Shown here one piece after another: positions 12,006 to 19,920 of a DNA stretch of 64,000 nt. Source of the stretch: Micromonospora parathelypteridis (GTDB lineage Bacteria > Actinomycetota > Actinomycetes > Mycobacteriales > Micromonosporaceae); assembly GCF_014201145.1 (NCBI RefSeq), contig NZ_JACHDP010000001.1, positions 6,200,001-6,264,000 of the forward strand, written 5' to 3'. Below the pieces are notes generated by a model. The model saw only the letters and a program-made list of their open reading frames with translations, was not told where the DNA came from and ran no database searches. A program made the translations under genes and the position numbers. Positions within the stretch are counted from its first letter, which is position 1. The number at the start of each line of letters is the position of its first letter.

Positions 12006-13532
12006 ATGACCCGACGACTCACAGCTGCGCTGTCGGCGCTCCTGCTCACGGTGATTCCGTGGACCGCGACGCCGGCCTCCGCCGCCCCGCGCGTCGCGGA
12101 ACAGGTGTTGACCTGGACCGCCGACGACAGCATCACCCAGTACAAGTCCGCACCCGCCCAGGCGGTGGCCGGCGCCACCACCATCATCTGGGAGAACAGC
12201 GCGGCCACCGGCAACACCACCGGGATGCCGCACACGCTGACCTTCGACACCTCCACCGAGGGTTACAACCACGACGTCACGATCAACATCCTGGCCAGTC
12301 CGTTCGACGCCAACGACGGACGCCACCAGGCGACCGTCAACCTGACCCCGGGCCGGTACCGCTACTTCTGCTCGATCCCGGGCCACAGCCAGATGGTCGG
12401 CGAGTTGGTGGTCACCGACGGTGGAGGCGGCGGCGACACCACGCCGCCGACGGTCGCCGGCACCGTGGCCGGTGAACGCGACCAGGACGGCAACTACCTC
12501 GGCGCGGCCACGGTGACCGTCACGGCCACCGACGCCGACTCCGGTGTGGAAACCGTCGAGTACCAGGTCGACGACACCAGCTTCCAGCCGTACACGCAAC
12601 CGGTGCAGGTGACCGCCATCGGCGACCACTCAGTGCAGTTCCGTGCCACCGACCAGGCCGGCAACACCAGTGCCGTCGGCTCGGTGTCGTTCCGGATCGT
12701 CGAGCCGGGGGACGAGGACACCACCGCGCCGGTGGTGACGGCGACCCTGGCCGGTGACCGTGACGGCGACGGCAACTACATCGGTACGGCCACCGCCACG
12801 CTGGCCGCCACCGATGCCGGCTCCGGTGTCGCCACCATCGAGTACTCGCTGGACGGGGCCGCCTTCACCGCGTACACGAACCCGATCGTCGTGAACACTG
12901 CCGGGATGCACATGCTGCACTACCGGGCGACCGACGTCGCCGGGAACACGTCGGCGGAGCAGATGTCCCACTTCACCGTCGTCCCGCCGCCCGCCGAGGA
13001 CACCACCCCACCCTCGGTGTCCGCGACGGTCGCCGGTGAACGCAACAGCGACGGCGCGTACGTCGGCGGCGCGACCGTCACCGTCATCGCGACCGACGAC
13101 GACTCGGGTGTGGCGTCGATCGAGTACGCGGTCGACAGCGGTGCCTGGACCGCGTACGCCAGCCCGGTCGCCGTGCGGACCGTCGGCGCCCACACCCTGC
13201 GGTACCGGGCGACCGACGCCGCGGGCAACGTGTCCACCGAGCAGTCGACGACGTTCACGGTGGTGGCCGACGGCACCGACGGCTGCGCCGACTCGGACAC
13301 CCGGGCCACGGTGATCATCGACGGCGACGACACCGGCGTGACCAACGTCGACACCGGCGACGGCTGCACCATCAACGATCTGATCGACGAACACGCCGAC
13401 TACCCCGGCCACGCCGAGTTCGTCCGGCACGTCGAGGCGGTCACCGCCGCGCTCGTGACCGGCGGCACGCTCAACCGGCGGCAGCAGGGCGCCATCGTCC
13501 GGGCCGCGGCCCGATCGGACGTCGGCGCATGA
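12006..13532 (+). CDS. Secreted cupredoxin protein with three Ig-like repeats
   Basis: 508 residues with a signal peptide ending near ATPASAAP. Residues 30-138 form a plastocyanin/azurin-like domain whose likely copper ligands are His76 (MPHTLTF), Cys122, His127 and Met130 (YFCSIPGHSQM). Three tandem repeats of about 90 residues follow (DTTPP start, SGVxxxEY, YRATDxAGN end); these resemble OmpL47/HYR-type Ig-like domains. The C-terminal 75 residues repeat the module of the preceding protein (GCTINDLIDE, EFVRHVEAVT). ATG lies 8 bases after the preceding stop with AGGAGAAACG as ribosome site. It probably shuttles electrons to or from the neighbouring oxidases. Confidence 0.87.
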   Translation: MTRRLTAALSALLLTVIPWTATPASAAPRVAEQVLTWTADDSITQYKSAPAQAVAGATTIIWENSAATGNTTGMPHTLTFDTSTEGYNHDVTINILASPFDANDGRHQATVNLTPGRYRYFCSIPGHSQMVGELVVTDGGGGGDTTPPTVAGTVAGERDQDGNYLGAATVTVTATDADSGVETVEYQVDDTSFQPYTQPVQVTAIGDHSVQFRATDQAGNTSAVGSVSFRIVEPGDEDTTAPVVTATLAGDRDGDGNYIGTATATLAATDAGSGVATIEYSLDGAAFTAYTNPIVVNTAGMHMLHYRATDVAGNTSAEQMSHFTVVPPPAEDTTPPSVSATVAGERNSDGAYVGGATVTVIATDDDSGVASIEYAVDSGAWTAYASPVAVRTVGAHTLRYRATDAAGNVSTEQSTTFTVVADGTDGCADSDTRATVIIDGDDTGVTNVDTGDGCTINDLIDEHADYPGHAEFVRHVEAVTAALVTGGTLNRRQQGAIVRAAARSDVGA

Positions 13533-13564
13533 GTCCTCGAATCTCATCGACAGGGAGTACAACG

Positions 13565-14542
13565 ATGCCCGGACGTACCGTCGTCAAGCTCGCCACCGTG
13601 AGCGCCTTCGTCGCCGCCTCGGTGTTGGCGGTGGCGCCCACCGCACACGCCGACCTGGTCACCCACTGCATCGGCACCGGCGGTGCCGTGACCGTGCCCA
13701 ACGACCTGTTGGTGCCGGCCGGCCAGTCCTGTGCGCTGACCGGCACCACGATCACCGGCAACGTCACCGTCGCGGCCGGCGGCAACCTGGTGGTTGCCGG
13801 TGGCCGGGTCAGCGGCGAGATCCGCGTTGCCGCGGACGGCTACCTCGACGCCACCGAGACGACCATCGGCGGCCAGGTGGTGCTGGCCGCCGGCGGCTAC
13901 GGCGTATTCCTCAAGGACGCCCGCAGCGGCAACGTGACGGTACGGCCGAAGGGCTCCACGACCATCGACAGCTTCCTGTTCGTGGAAAAGTCGACGATCG
14001 TCGGGACCGTCAACGCCGCCGCCGGTGAGGTGCGGCTCGACCGCGGCACCCAGGTGGAACGTAACGTCAGCAGCACCGGCACCTACTACACCGACGTGCA
14101 CGACTCGTTCGTCGACGGCACGCTGTCGGTGCTGAACAGCGCCACCGGCAGCGTGGTGTGCGGCAGCGCGGTCCGCGGCCAGGCCACCTTCGCCGGCAAC
14201 CTGGGTGGCGTGCAGCTCGGCCCGAACGGCAGCCTCGACAGCTGCGCCTCCGGCGGCTACTGGGGCCGGGACGTCAGCATCACCAGCACCACCGGTGGCG
14301 TCACCGTCGACGACAACATCATCGACGGCCAGTTGACCGTGACGTCCAACGACCCGGCCGCCCAGGTGGCCGCGAACAACCGGATCCGCGGCGGCGTGAC
14401 CGGCGACCAGGCCGCTGCCACCACCAACCGGGCCGCCCGGATGGCCGCTCCGGACCGGGAGGACGCCGGCGATCAGCGGGCCGAGACCCGTCGTACCTCG
14501 GCGGTGCAGGAGGCCACCGAGGCGGGCGCCGCCCGGCTCTAG
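13565..14542 (+). CDS. Secreted beta-helical repeat protein of unknown function
   Basis: 325 residues. Signal peptide VVKLATVSAFVAASVLAVAPTAHA is followed by a run of short Gly/Val/Thr/Asn-rich turns (ITGNVTVAAGGNLVVAGGRV, GGQVVLAAGGYGV, GNVTVRPKG). This spacing is typical of right-handed beta-helix or bactofilin-like polymer proteins. A disordered, charged Arg/Ala/Glu tail closes it. Four cysteines are scattered in the helical part. ATG 13565 is chosen because CAGGGAG lies 8 bases upstream; an earlier ATG at 13529 overlaps the previous stop but precedes the signal peptide. It is the last gene of the exported cluster. No enzymatic motif is visible. Confidence 0.75.
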   Translation: MPGRTVVKLATVSAFVAASVLAVAPTAHADLVTHCIGTGGAVTVPNDLLVPAGQSCALTGTTITGNVTVAAGGNLVVAGGRVSGEIRVAADGYLDATETTIGGQVVLAAGGYGVFLKDARSGNVTVRPKGSTTIDSFLFVEKSTIVGTVNAAAGEVRLDRGTQVERNVSSTGTYYTDVHDSFVDGTLSVLNSATGSVVCGSAVRGQATFAGNLGGVQLGPNGSLDSCASGGYWGRDVSITSTTGGVTVDDNIIDGQLTVTSNDPAAQVAANNRIRGGVTGDQAAATTNRAARMAAPDREDAGDQRAETRRTSAVQEATEAGAARL

Positions 14543-14553
14543 CTGATCGACGC

Positions 14554-14601
14554 GACGGCGGCCGGCCACCCTGGACCGAGGGGTGACCGGCCGCCGCCGT
14601 C
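14554..14601 (+). terminator. Terminator of the exported oxidase cluster
   Basis: GACGGCGGCCGG pairs with CCGGCCGCCGCCGTC (three-base bulge) around a CACC/GGTG inner stem, 12 bases after the last stop codon. Confidence 0.7.
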
Positions 14602-14662
14602 GTACCGCCGGGGTGTCGGCGGCCGCCGACTTCCTCAGCCTCATGCGTACGGCGTGATCGTC

Positions 14663-14698
14663 AACCCGGGGCCGGTGCGTACACACCGACCCCGGGTT
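14663..14698 (-). terminator. Terminator of the DUF1996 lipoprotein gene
   Basis: AACCCGGGGCCGGTG pairs with CACCGACCCCGGGTT (one mismatch) around a 6-base loop, directly downstream of the minus-strand stop at 14709. It may work in both directions between these convergent units. Confidence 0.75.
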
Positions 14699-14708
14699 GC
14701 AGATCACG

Positions 14709-15842
14709 CTAGAAGTTGCCGGCCGAATTGCACTTCACGCCCTGGTCGAGGCAGTTGCGCACCCGCGCGGCGAGCGCCTCGTCCTTCCACGCGTTGAAGA
14801 AGTCCGCGTGCATGGAGAAGGACGTGCCGGACGCGAGGGTGATGCCGTCCGTGTTCGCGCTCAACGGATACGAGATCACGAAGGACACCGACGGGACGGG
14901 CACCGGGTGGCTCTTCGGGCAGGCCCCGGTGTGGTCACCGTTGGCCATGTGCGCCTTGTGGTCCGGGCTGTCCAGGTGCTTGCCGTCCCAGCAGTCCGGG
15001 AAGGTGATCTGCCGGACGATGTTCGCGGTCTTGGCGCAGACCGGGAAGGTCTTGTCGGCGCTGCGGCCGATCTCGCCGCCGATACCGGCGCACCAGAAGT
15101 GATTGCCCTGCTTGTCCGGGGTGTCGACCTGGTTCTTGGCGTTGCCGGTGATCATGCGCAGGCCGAACGGGAAGGGCTGGGTCTTGCTCGGATCCTTGAG
15201 GCGAGATCCGTAGTAGACGGTCACCTCGGTCGGGTCCACGATCTTGCCGTTCTGGTACATCGTCGGCACCCAGTAGGCGGACTGGTCGTCCGGCGAGTTG
15301 CAGGTGGTCGCCTTCGACGCCCGCAGCGATTCGGCCGTCGAGTTGGCATCGGTCGACCTGTTGCCCCAGAACGTGTGGTTGTGCGAGCCGCCGACCAGCT
15401 TGGGCAGCACGATCGGGTCGTCGCTGTTGTGGTGGCTGGTCTTACAGCCGACGTTGAACTCGGGCACCTTGACCGGGTTGCCGGTCACGGTCTTGGGCTT
15501 GCGCGCGAAGAACGCCTTTGTCGCGGCGGCCTGTCCGGCCGGATCGATGGTGATCCAGCCACCAGCCGCGGTGGGCGGGGCGGCACTGGTCGGCGGGGTG
15601 CTGGGCTTGCCTGGAGTGGACGGGGTTACCGGGGCGGCCGACGCGCTCGGTGTGGCCGACGGCTCGCCCGGGACGGCGGACGTCGACACCTCGGGGTCGG
15701 ACGAGCCGATACCGGTGTCGCTGGACGGGCTGGACGCGCCGGGAGTGCCCGGAGCCTCCTTGCACCCGCCGGCGAGCGCCAGACTCACCAGCAACAGCGC
15801 GGTGACGGAACGACGTCGTCCAGGGGTGGATCGCAGATTCAT
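14709..15842 (-). CDS. DUF1996-family lipoprotein
   Basis: 377 residues. Lipobox LAGGC (Cys27) is followed by a Pro/Ser/Thr-rich linker of about 65 residues, which would hold the domain away from the membrane. The remainder matches the DUF1996 pattern: FNVGCKTSHHNSDDPIV, GGSHNHTFWGN, YWVPTMYQNG, FPDCWDGKHLDSPDHKAHM and SFSMHADFFNAW, with conserved His and Cys residues. The family is widespread in actinobacteria and fungi and has no established activity. Start: ATG 15842 or the adjacent in-frame TTG 15845, which has slightly better spacing from AAAGG. The gene is monocistronic, with a hairpin terminator downstream. Confidence 0.88.
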   Translation of the reverse strand: MNLRSTPGRRRSVTALLLVSLALAGGCKEAPGTPGASSPSSDTGIGSSDPEVSTSAVPGEPSATPSASAAPVTPSTPGKPSTPPTSAAPPTAAGGWITIDPAGQAAATKAFFARKPKTVTGNPVKVPEFNVGCKTSHHNSDDPIVLPKLVGGSHNHTFWGNRSTDANSTAESLRASKATTCNSPDDQSAYWVPTMYQNGKIVDPTEVTVYYGSRLKDPSKTQPFPFGLRMITGNAKNQVDTPDKQGNHFWCAGIGGEIGRSADKTFPVCAKTANIVRQITFPDCWDGKHLDSPDHKAHMANGDHTGACPKSHPVPVPSVSFVISYPLSANTDGITLASGTSFSMHADFFNAWKDEALAARVRNCLDQGVKCNSAGNF

Positions 15843-16080
15843 CAATGGGGGCGCACCTTTCTTCCGAGAACGAAGAGTACGAGTTGGCCCCCTGATTGCT
15901 TCTAACTGAGACGATTAAATCTGCCTTAAATATCGCTCCGCGATTGCCTGATCGGCTTTGCGGAGCGGCCGAGCTGTCGGATCAATCTCATTTCCCTGTT
16001 TTCTCGCTAAAAACTGTAATCGACGGTTCCGGCGTCACTCCACTTTTATGAGTGCGGGCCTCCCTGACGACCGCGCTGCG
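15843..16080. other. AT-rich intergenic stretch upstream of the DUF1996 gene
   Basis: About 240 bp with clearly lower GC than its surroundings, e.g. 15910-15945 and 16000-16060. It is placed to hold the promoter of the DUF1996 gene and the 3' end of the next lipoprotein gene. No coding sequence is seen. Confidence 0.5.
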
Positions 16081-16611
16081 TCAGCAGCTGTCGCGTGCCT
16101 TGCGCAGGAAGGCCTCGCGCGACACGATTTTCGTCGAGTCCCGCCCGCGCGGCGCCAGCACCTCGTCCGGGCCGATCCGCGGGAGATCCGCGAGGGTGAA
16201 ATCCACCGAGATCGCGCGATAAGAGCTGAGACTGTAGGTGACCCCCGGCCGGAGTTCGGTGAGCGGCTCGACGTCCACATCCATGCCCGCCTCAGCCGCG
16301 GGAATGTCAGCGCTGTCGTCGACCTCCCAACCATCCGGCGGCTCACCGAACAGGACAACCTCCACGACCTCGCTCGTGGGTCGGCCGTTGACGCCCCACT
16401 TGATCAACGGTCGCTCGCTCGCGTCGTCCGGGTGGTCGTTCTCGAACACGCCGATCTGCTCGAATGTGCTGTCGCACGGGACCAGCACGCCGACCGGCTG
16501 ACCATCGTGGACAGCGAGGGCGACAAGTGGCTCGTCAGGTGGGGTGCAGGCAGCAAGGAGTCCGAGAAGCGATAGCGACGTCAGAATGCGAATGGTCCTC
16601 TGTGGGCGCAT
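16081..16611 (-). CDS. Small lipoprotein of unknown function
   Basis: 176 residues. A lipoprotein signal with lipobox LLAAC (Cys22) precedes an acidic extracellular domain (CDSTFEQIGVFENDHPDD, IKWGVNGRPTSEVVEVVLFG, ELRPGVTYSLSSYRAISVDF). The single late cysteine pair (Cys of VPCDS and the C-terminal ARDSC) could form a disulfide. No family is recognised; such proteins are common singletons in Micromonospora-type genomes. ATG 16611 is favoured over the upstream in-frame ATGs because GGAAAG lies about 12 bases ahead and the signal peptide begins there. Gene ends in a Cys codon before TGA. Confidence 0.7.
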   Translation of the reverse strand: MRPQRTIRILTSLSLLGLLAACTPPDEPLVALAVHDGQPVGVLVPCDSTFEQIGVFENDHPDDASERPLIKWGVNGRPTSEVVEVVLFGEPPDGWEVDDSADIPAAEAGMDVDVEPLTELRPGVTYSLSSYRAISVDFTLADLPRIGPDEVLAPRGRDSTKIVSREAFLRKARDSC

Positions 16612-16656
16612 GTCCGCAGCTTTCCGTGAGGACATCACACACCGACACCCCAACGG

Positions 16657-16772
16657 TCACGAAAGGGGGTGGACCGGTGGCGCCGCGTAGGCGTTGAAGA
16701 CGCTCGGGTCGTTGACCAGGGACGCCCTGATGTAGGGGCTCCACTCGTCGGGTGTGCTCCATTCCGGGTGCC
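16657..16772 (-). pseudogene. 3' remnant of an SDR oxidoreductase gene
   Basis: A minus-strand frame ending at 16657 encodes DEWSPYIRASLVNDPSVF (16749-16696). This matches 14 of 18 residues of the C-terminus of the intact SDR at 19102-19806 (DEWSAYIKASLANDPSAF), and the DNA is also closely similar. Upstream of the match the frame reads unrelated sequence and runs into a hairpin, so the rest of the gene is gone. It probably arose by duplication of, or recombination with, the intact SDR or a close paralogue. Confidence 0.75.
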
Positions 16773-16800
16773 GGGCCGCGGGCTGGTGTCGCCGCGGCCC
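16773..16800 (-). terminator. Terminator of the MFS exporter gene
   Basis: GGGCCGCGG (16773-16781) pairs perfectly with CCGCGGCCC (16792-16800), 18 bases past the MFS stop codon. Confidence 0.7.
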
Positions 16801-16818
16801 GGCCCTTGTCCGGTGTTG

Positions 16819-18261
16819 TCAGTGGGCGTGCGGGAGGCTGCCCAGCTCCGGCTTGCCTGGGGGGACCAGTGCCGGAACGAGGACGGCTGCCGCAGTGGCG
16901 ACGATTGCCGTCGCGGTGTAGGCGTCGGTGAATCCGTCGATGGAGGGTGCGCTGGTGAGCCCGGCCGCGGCGAGGGTGGAGGCCGTCGCGACGCCGATGG
17001 CGCCGCCCAGTTCGTGGAAGGTGTTGAGCACGCCGGAGGCGAGTCCCTCCTCTCCGTGGTCAACGTGTGCCAACGCGGAGGTGGCGGCGGTGACGAATAC
17101 AGGGCCGACTCCGGCCGCGGCGATGACTATGCCGGGCAGCAGCCCGACGTAGACCGTGCCGTCTGCAGAGAGCTGCGTGAGCAGTCCCGTGCCGACTGCG
17201 ACCAGCGCGAGGCCGGTGGCGGCGACTGCCCGCGTGCCGATGCTGGCGACCAGGCGGCTGGCCAGGTGCGCCCCAACCCCGGTGGCCAGTGCGGCGGGCA
17301 GAAACAGCAGTCCGGTCTCCAGTGCGCTGAGGTGGCGTAGGTGCTGCAGGTACAGCGAGCCAAGGAAGAACACTGAGATCAGCAGTCCGGAGCCCATGAG
17401 CATCAGGAACGCGCCCGCGACCACGGGCCGGCGGACCAGCATCCCCACGTGCATCAGCGGGCTACGTGCCGTTCGTTCGATGCCGACGAACACCGCGTAC
17501 AGCAGGGCGGCGGCAGCCAGCGGCACCAGGGTTGCCGCGGTGCCCCAGCCGGTGTCGCCGGCGGTGACCAGCCCGTAGATGAGCGAGCCGGTGGCGGCGG
17601 TGACGGCCAGCGCTCCGAGGATGTCGATGCGCCGCTGGTCGCGGTGCGGTCGCGGGCCGGCGGGGACGGTCGCCGGGAGGAACGCCAGCACCGCGGCGCC
17701 GACCGGCACGTTGACGAAGAAGGCCCATCGCCAGCCGGGACCGGCGGTGAGGACGCCGCCCGCCAGCACTCCGGCCGCGAAGCCGATGCCGCCGAGCCCC
17801 GCCCACACGCCGAGCGCCTTGGTGCGCTCGTGGCCATGGAAGGTGGCGGTGACGGTCGACAGTGCCGCAGGGGACAGCAGAGCCGCTCCGATGCCCTGTG
17901 CGATGCGTCCGCCGATCAGCAGCGTCTCGTTCTGGGCAAGCCCGGTGCCCAGCGAGGCGACGGTGAACACCGTCAGCCCGACAAGCATCATCCGGCGGGC
18001 TCCGAAGAGATCCGCGAGCCGCCCGCCGAGCAGCATCAGCCCGCCGAAGAACAGTGTGTAGCTGGTGATCGCCCAGGTGAGCGCGGTGCGGTCCAGTCGC
18101 AGATCGGCGCCGATCTCGGGGAGGGCGACGTTCACCACGGTCACGTCGAGTATCAGCATGAACTGGGCCACGCTGATCAGCGTGAGCGCCGCCCAGCGTC
18201 GCGAATGTGCCGAAGTCCCGGGCTTCGGCGAGCTGTGCAGCGCAGATGAGGGATGAGGCAT
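16819..18261 (-). CDS. MFS drug exporter, DHA2 (14-helix EmrB/QacA) type
   Basis: 480 residues, all hydrophobic except termini and loops. Motif A-like GGRLADLFGARRMMLVG follows helix 2. LDVTVVNVALPEIGADL in helix 1 is diagnostic for proton-coupled DHA2 exporters, and the length fits 14 helices. It probably expels a toxic hydrophobic compound. ATG 18261 is chosen: AGGAACGG lies about 9 bases upstream and the protein starts with a short hydrophilic arm; an upstream GTG/ATG at 18306 adds 15 residues. It is divergent from a TetR gene, the usual arrangement for a repressed efflux pump, with a palindrome between them. Confidence 0.93.
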   Translation of the reverse strand: MPHPSSALHSSPKPGTSAHSRRWAALTLISVAQFMLILDVTVVNVALPEIGADLRLDRTALTWAITSYTLFFGGLMLLGGRLADLFGARRMMLVGLTVFTVASLGTGLAQNETLLIGGRIAQGIGAALLSPAALSTVTATFHGHERTKALGVWAGLGGIGFAAGVLAGGVLTAGPGWRWAFFVNVPVGAAVLAFLPATVPAGPRPHRDQRRIDILGALAVTAATGSLIYGLVTAGDTGWGTAATLVPLAAAALLYAVFVGIERTARSPLMHVGMLVRRPVVAGAFLMLMGSGLLISVFFLGSLYLQHLRHLSALETGLLFLPAALATGVGAHLASRLVASIGTRAVAATGLALVAVGTGLLTQLSADGTVYVGLLPGIVIAAAGVGPVFVTAATSALAHVDHGEEGLASGVLNTFHELGGAIGVATASTLAAAGLTSAPSIDGFTDAYTATAIVATAAAVLVPALVPPGKPELGSLPHAH

Positions 18262-18372
18262 CGGGCGTTCCGTTCCTGGTGATTGGAGGGGCGCGGCGGC
18301 GATCACGGCGCCCGTCCAGGCGAAAGTCGTACAGGTGTGTTCGCTTTAAGCTACCTCAGGGAGTGAGAAGTT

Positions 18373-18386
18373 GAACAGTGCTGTTC
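18373..18386. promoter_or_regulatory. Predicted TetR operator, GAACAG-TG-CTGTTC
   Basis: Perfect 14-bp palindrome between the divergent MFS and TetR genes. It overlaps the putative tetR -35 (TTGAAC, 18371-18376) and lies upstream of a TATGAT -10 (18396-18401; 19-bp spacer). The -10 ends 6 bases before ATG 18408, so tetR would be leaderless and autorepressed. Confidence 0.65.
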
Positions 18387-18407
18387 GACTACTTGTATGA
18401 TCTGGCC

Positions 18408-19010
18408 ATGGCGCGCACCAAGGACCACGGAGGCCGAGGGGCCGGGACGCCCAAGAGGGCCGACGCGGAACGCAACATTGCGGCGATCATCAACGCCGCC
18501 ACCGAGTGTTTCGCGCGTGACCCGGACGCCAGCATGACCACCATCGCCAAGGCCGCCGGTCTGGGCCGGGTCACTCTGTACGCGCATTTCCCGTCCAGGG
18601 AGCAACTGCTGAGGACGGTGCTCGCCGAGACGATCGCCGAGAGCGCCGGCATCATCGAGGCCGCTGCACCTGACGCAGGGCCGCCCGCCGAGGTGTTCGC
18701 CCAGCTGATCCGGTCCTGTTGGCCACTGCTCAGCAGATTCGGCAGCCTGCACGCCGCCGTGCAGCGCGCCCTGCCCGCCGACGAAGTGCGCCGACGCCAC
18801 GATCAGCCATTGGCCCATGTCGAACGGCTCGTTGCCCGCGGCCAGGCGGAGGGCGCCTTCCGCACGGACCTGCCGGTCGAGTGGCTGGTCACCACCGTCT
18901 ACACATTGCTGCACGCGGCCGCCGACGAGGTCGCCGCCGGGCGGCTGGCCGCAGAGTCCGTCGGCGAGATCCTCGAAAAGACCCTGTTGGCCACGCTCAG
19001 GCCCGAGTAA
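18408..19010 (+). CDS. TetR-family transcriptional repressor
   Basis: 200 residues. The N-terminal helix-turn-helix is standard (IAAIINAATECFA, MTTIAKAAGLGRVTLYAHFPSREQLL); the C-terminal ligand-binding helices end in VGEILEKTLLATLRPE. It probably represses the divergent MFS exporter and itself, releasing DNA when the exported compound binds. ATG 18408 (MARTKDHGG) is favoured because a -10 box lies immediately upstream; the frame extends 10 codons further to 18378 but that would start inside the operator. The C-terminal domain matches the TetR subgroup with PAEVFAQLIRSCWPLLSRFG. Confidence 0.92.
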   Translation: MARTKDHGGRGAGTPKRADAERNIAAIINAATECFARDPDASMTTIAKAAGLGRVTLYAHFPSREQLLRTVLAETIAESAGIIEAAAPDAGPPAEVFAQLIRSCWPLLSRFGSLHAAVQRALPADEVRRRHDQPLAHVERLVARGQAEGAFRTDLPVEWLVTTVYTLLHAAADEVAAGRLAAESVGEILEKTLLATLRPE

Positions 19011-19101
19011 GAGCATCGGGGTAGCGATCCGCCGCCCGCACAACTCAGATCATCCAGCCGGTGGTCAGTCGCCGGTCCTGGCCCAGCGCGAGCGTCGACC
19101 G

Positions 19102-19806
19102 CTACCGCCCACTCACGCTGTAGAAGGCACTTGGGTCGTTGGCCAGGGACGCCTTGATGTACGCGCTCCACTCGTCGGCGAGGACCTCGATCTTTCCGGC
19201 CTCGATGCCGTCCAGTGCGACACGTACGACGTCGGCGGGGTCGATCTTGTCGCCGTCGTAGTTGGCCATCATGTCGGTGTCCGCGCTGCCCAGGTGCAGG
19301 CCGGTCACGAGGGTGCCCTGGCCGGCCAGTTCCAGTCGGATCCCGTTGGTCAGACTCCATTCGGCCGCCTTCGCCACCGCGTAGGCGTTGGCGCCGTCGT
19401 AGGAGAACCACGACAACGCCGACAGGACGTTGAGGATCCCCCCGCCGCCATTCGCGCTGAGCACCGGCGCGAACGCCCGGACCATGCTCAGGGTGCCGTA
19501 GAAGTGCGTGTCCACCTCGGACCGGATCTTGGTCAGATCGCCGGTGACCAGGTTCGTGTACGTGGCGATCCCTGCGTTGTTGATTAGCAGGGTGACGTCG
19601 GACGCGACCGCCGCCGCTGCCTCGACGGATCCGGGGTCGGTGATGTCCAACCGGAGCTTCTCGACGCCGGGGATGTCGATCGCCTCCGGTCTGCGAGCCG
19701 TGGCGTACACCTTGGCAGCGCCGCGTTCCAGCAGCTGCTGGGCGAAGTGCCGGCCGATGCCACGGTTGGCGCCGGTGACCAGTGCGATCGAACCGGAGAT
19801 CTGCAT
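19102..19806 (-). CDS. Short-chain dehydrogenase/reductase (SDR)
   Basis: 234 residues, classical SDR length. Cofactor motif VTGANRGIGRHFAQQL (TGxxxGxG), NNAG at LLINNAGIATY, catalytic Ser in NVLSALSWFS and the YxxxK pair in NAYAVAKAAEW are intact. ATARRPEA after the second strand suggests NADP(H). The substrate is unknown. ATG 19806 has AGGAAGG about 10 bases upstream. It is divergent from a MerR-family gene and lies behind a MerR-type long-spacer promoter, so it is probably induced by that regulator. A fragment of a related gene remains at 16657. Confidence 0.92.
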   Translation of the reverse strand: MQISGSIALVTGANRGIGRHFAQQLLERGAAKVYATARRPEAIDIPGVEKLRLDITDPGSVEAAAAVASDVTLLINNAGIATYTNLVTGDLTKIRSEVDTHFYGTLSMVRAFAPVLSANGGGGILNVLSALSWFSYDGANAYAVAKAAEWSLTNGIRLELAGQGTLVTGLHLGSADTDMMANYDGDKIDPADVVRVALDGIEAGKIEVLADEWSAYIKASLANDPSAFYSVSGR

Positions 19807-19853
19807 GAGTTGTCGCCTTCCTGGCGGGTTCAAGGACGAGCCGTACGCGGGCT

Positions 19854-19885
19854 ACGCTAGAACCTGACGTTGACGTCAGAGGCAA
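19854..19885 (-). promoter_or_regulatory. MerR-type 20-bp-spacer promoter of the SDR gene
   Basis: On the minus strand TTGCCT (19885-19880) and TAGCGT (19859-19854) are 20 bp apart. The spacer carries the palindrome CTGACG-TCAA-CGTCAG (19864-19879). Over-long spacers with a central dyad are the hallmark of promoters activated by MerR-family DNA distortion. Confidence 0.7.
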
Positions 19886-19920
19886 GTCGTGTGACCGGTG
19901 TCACCGGCGGGGGAGGAACG

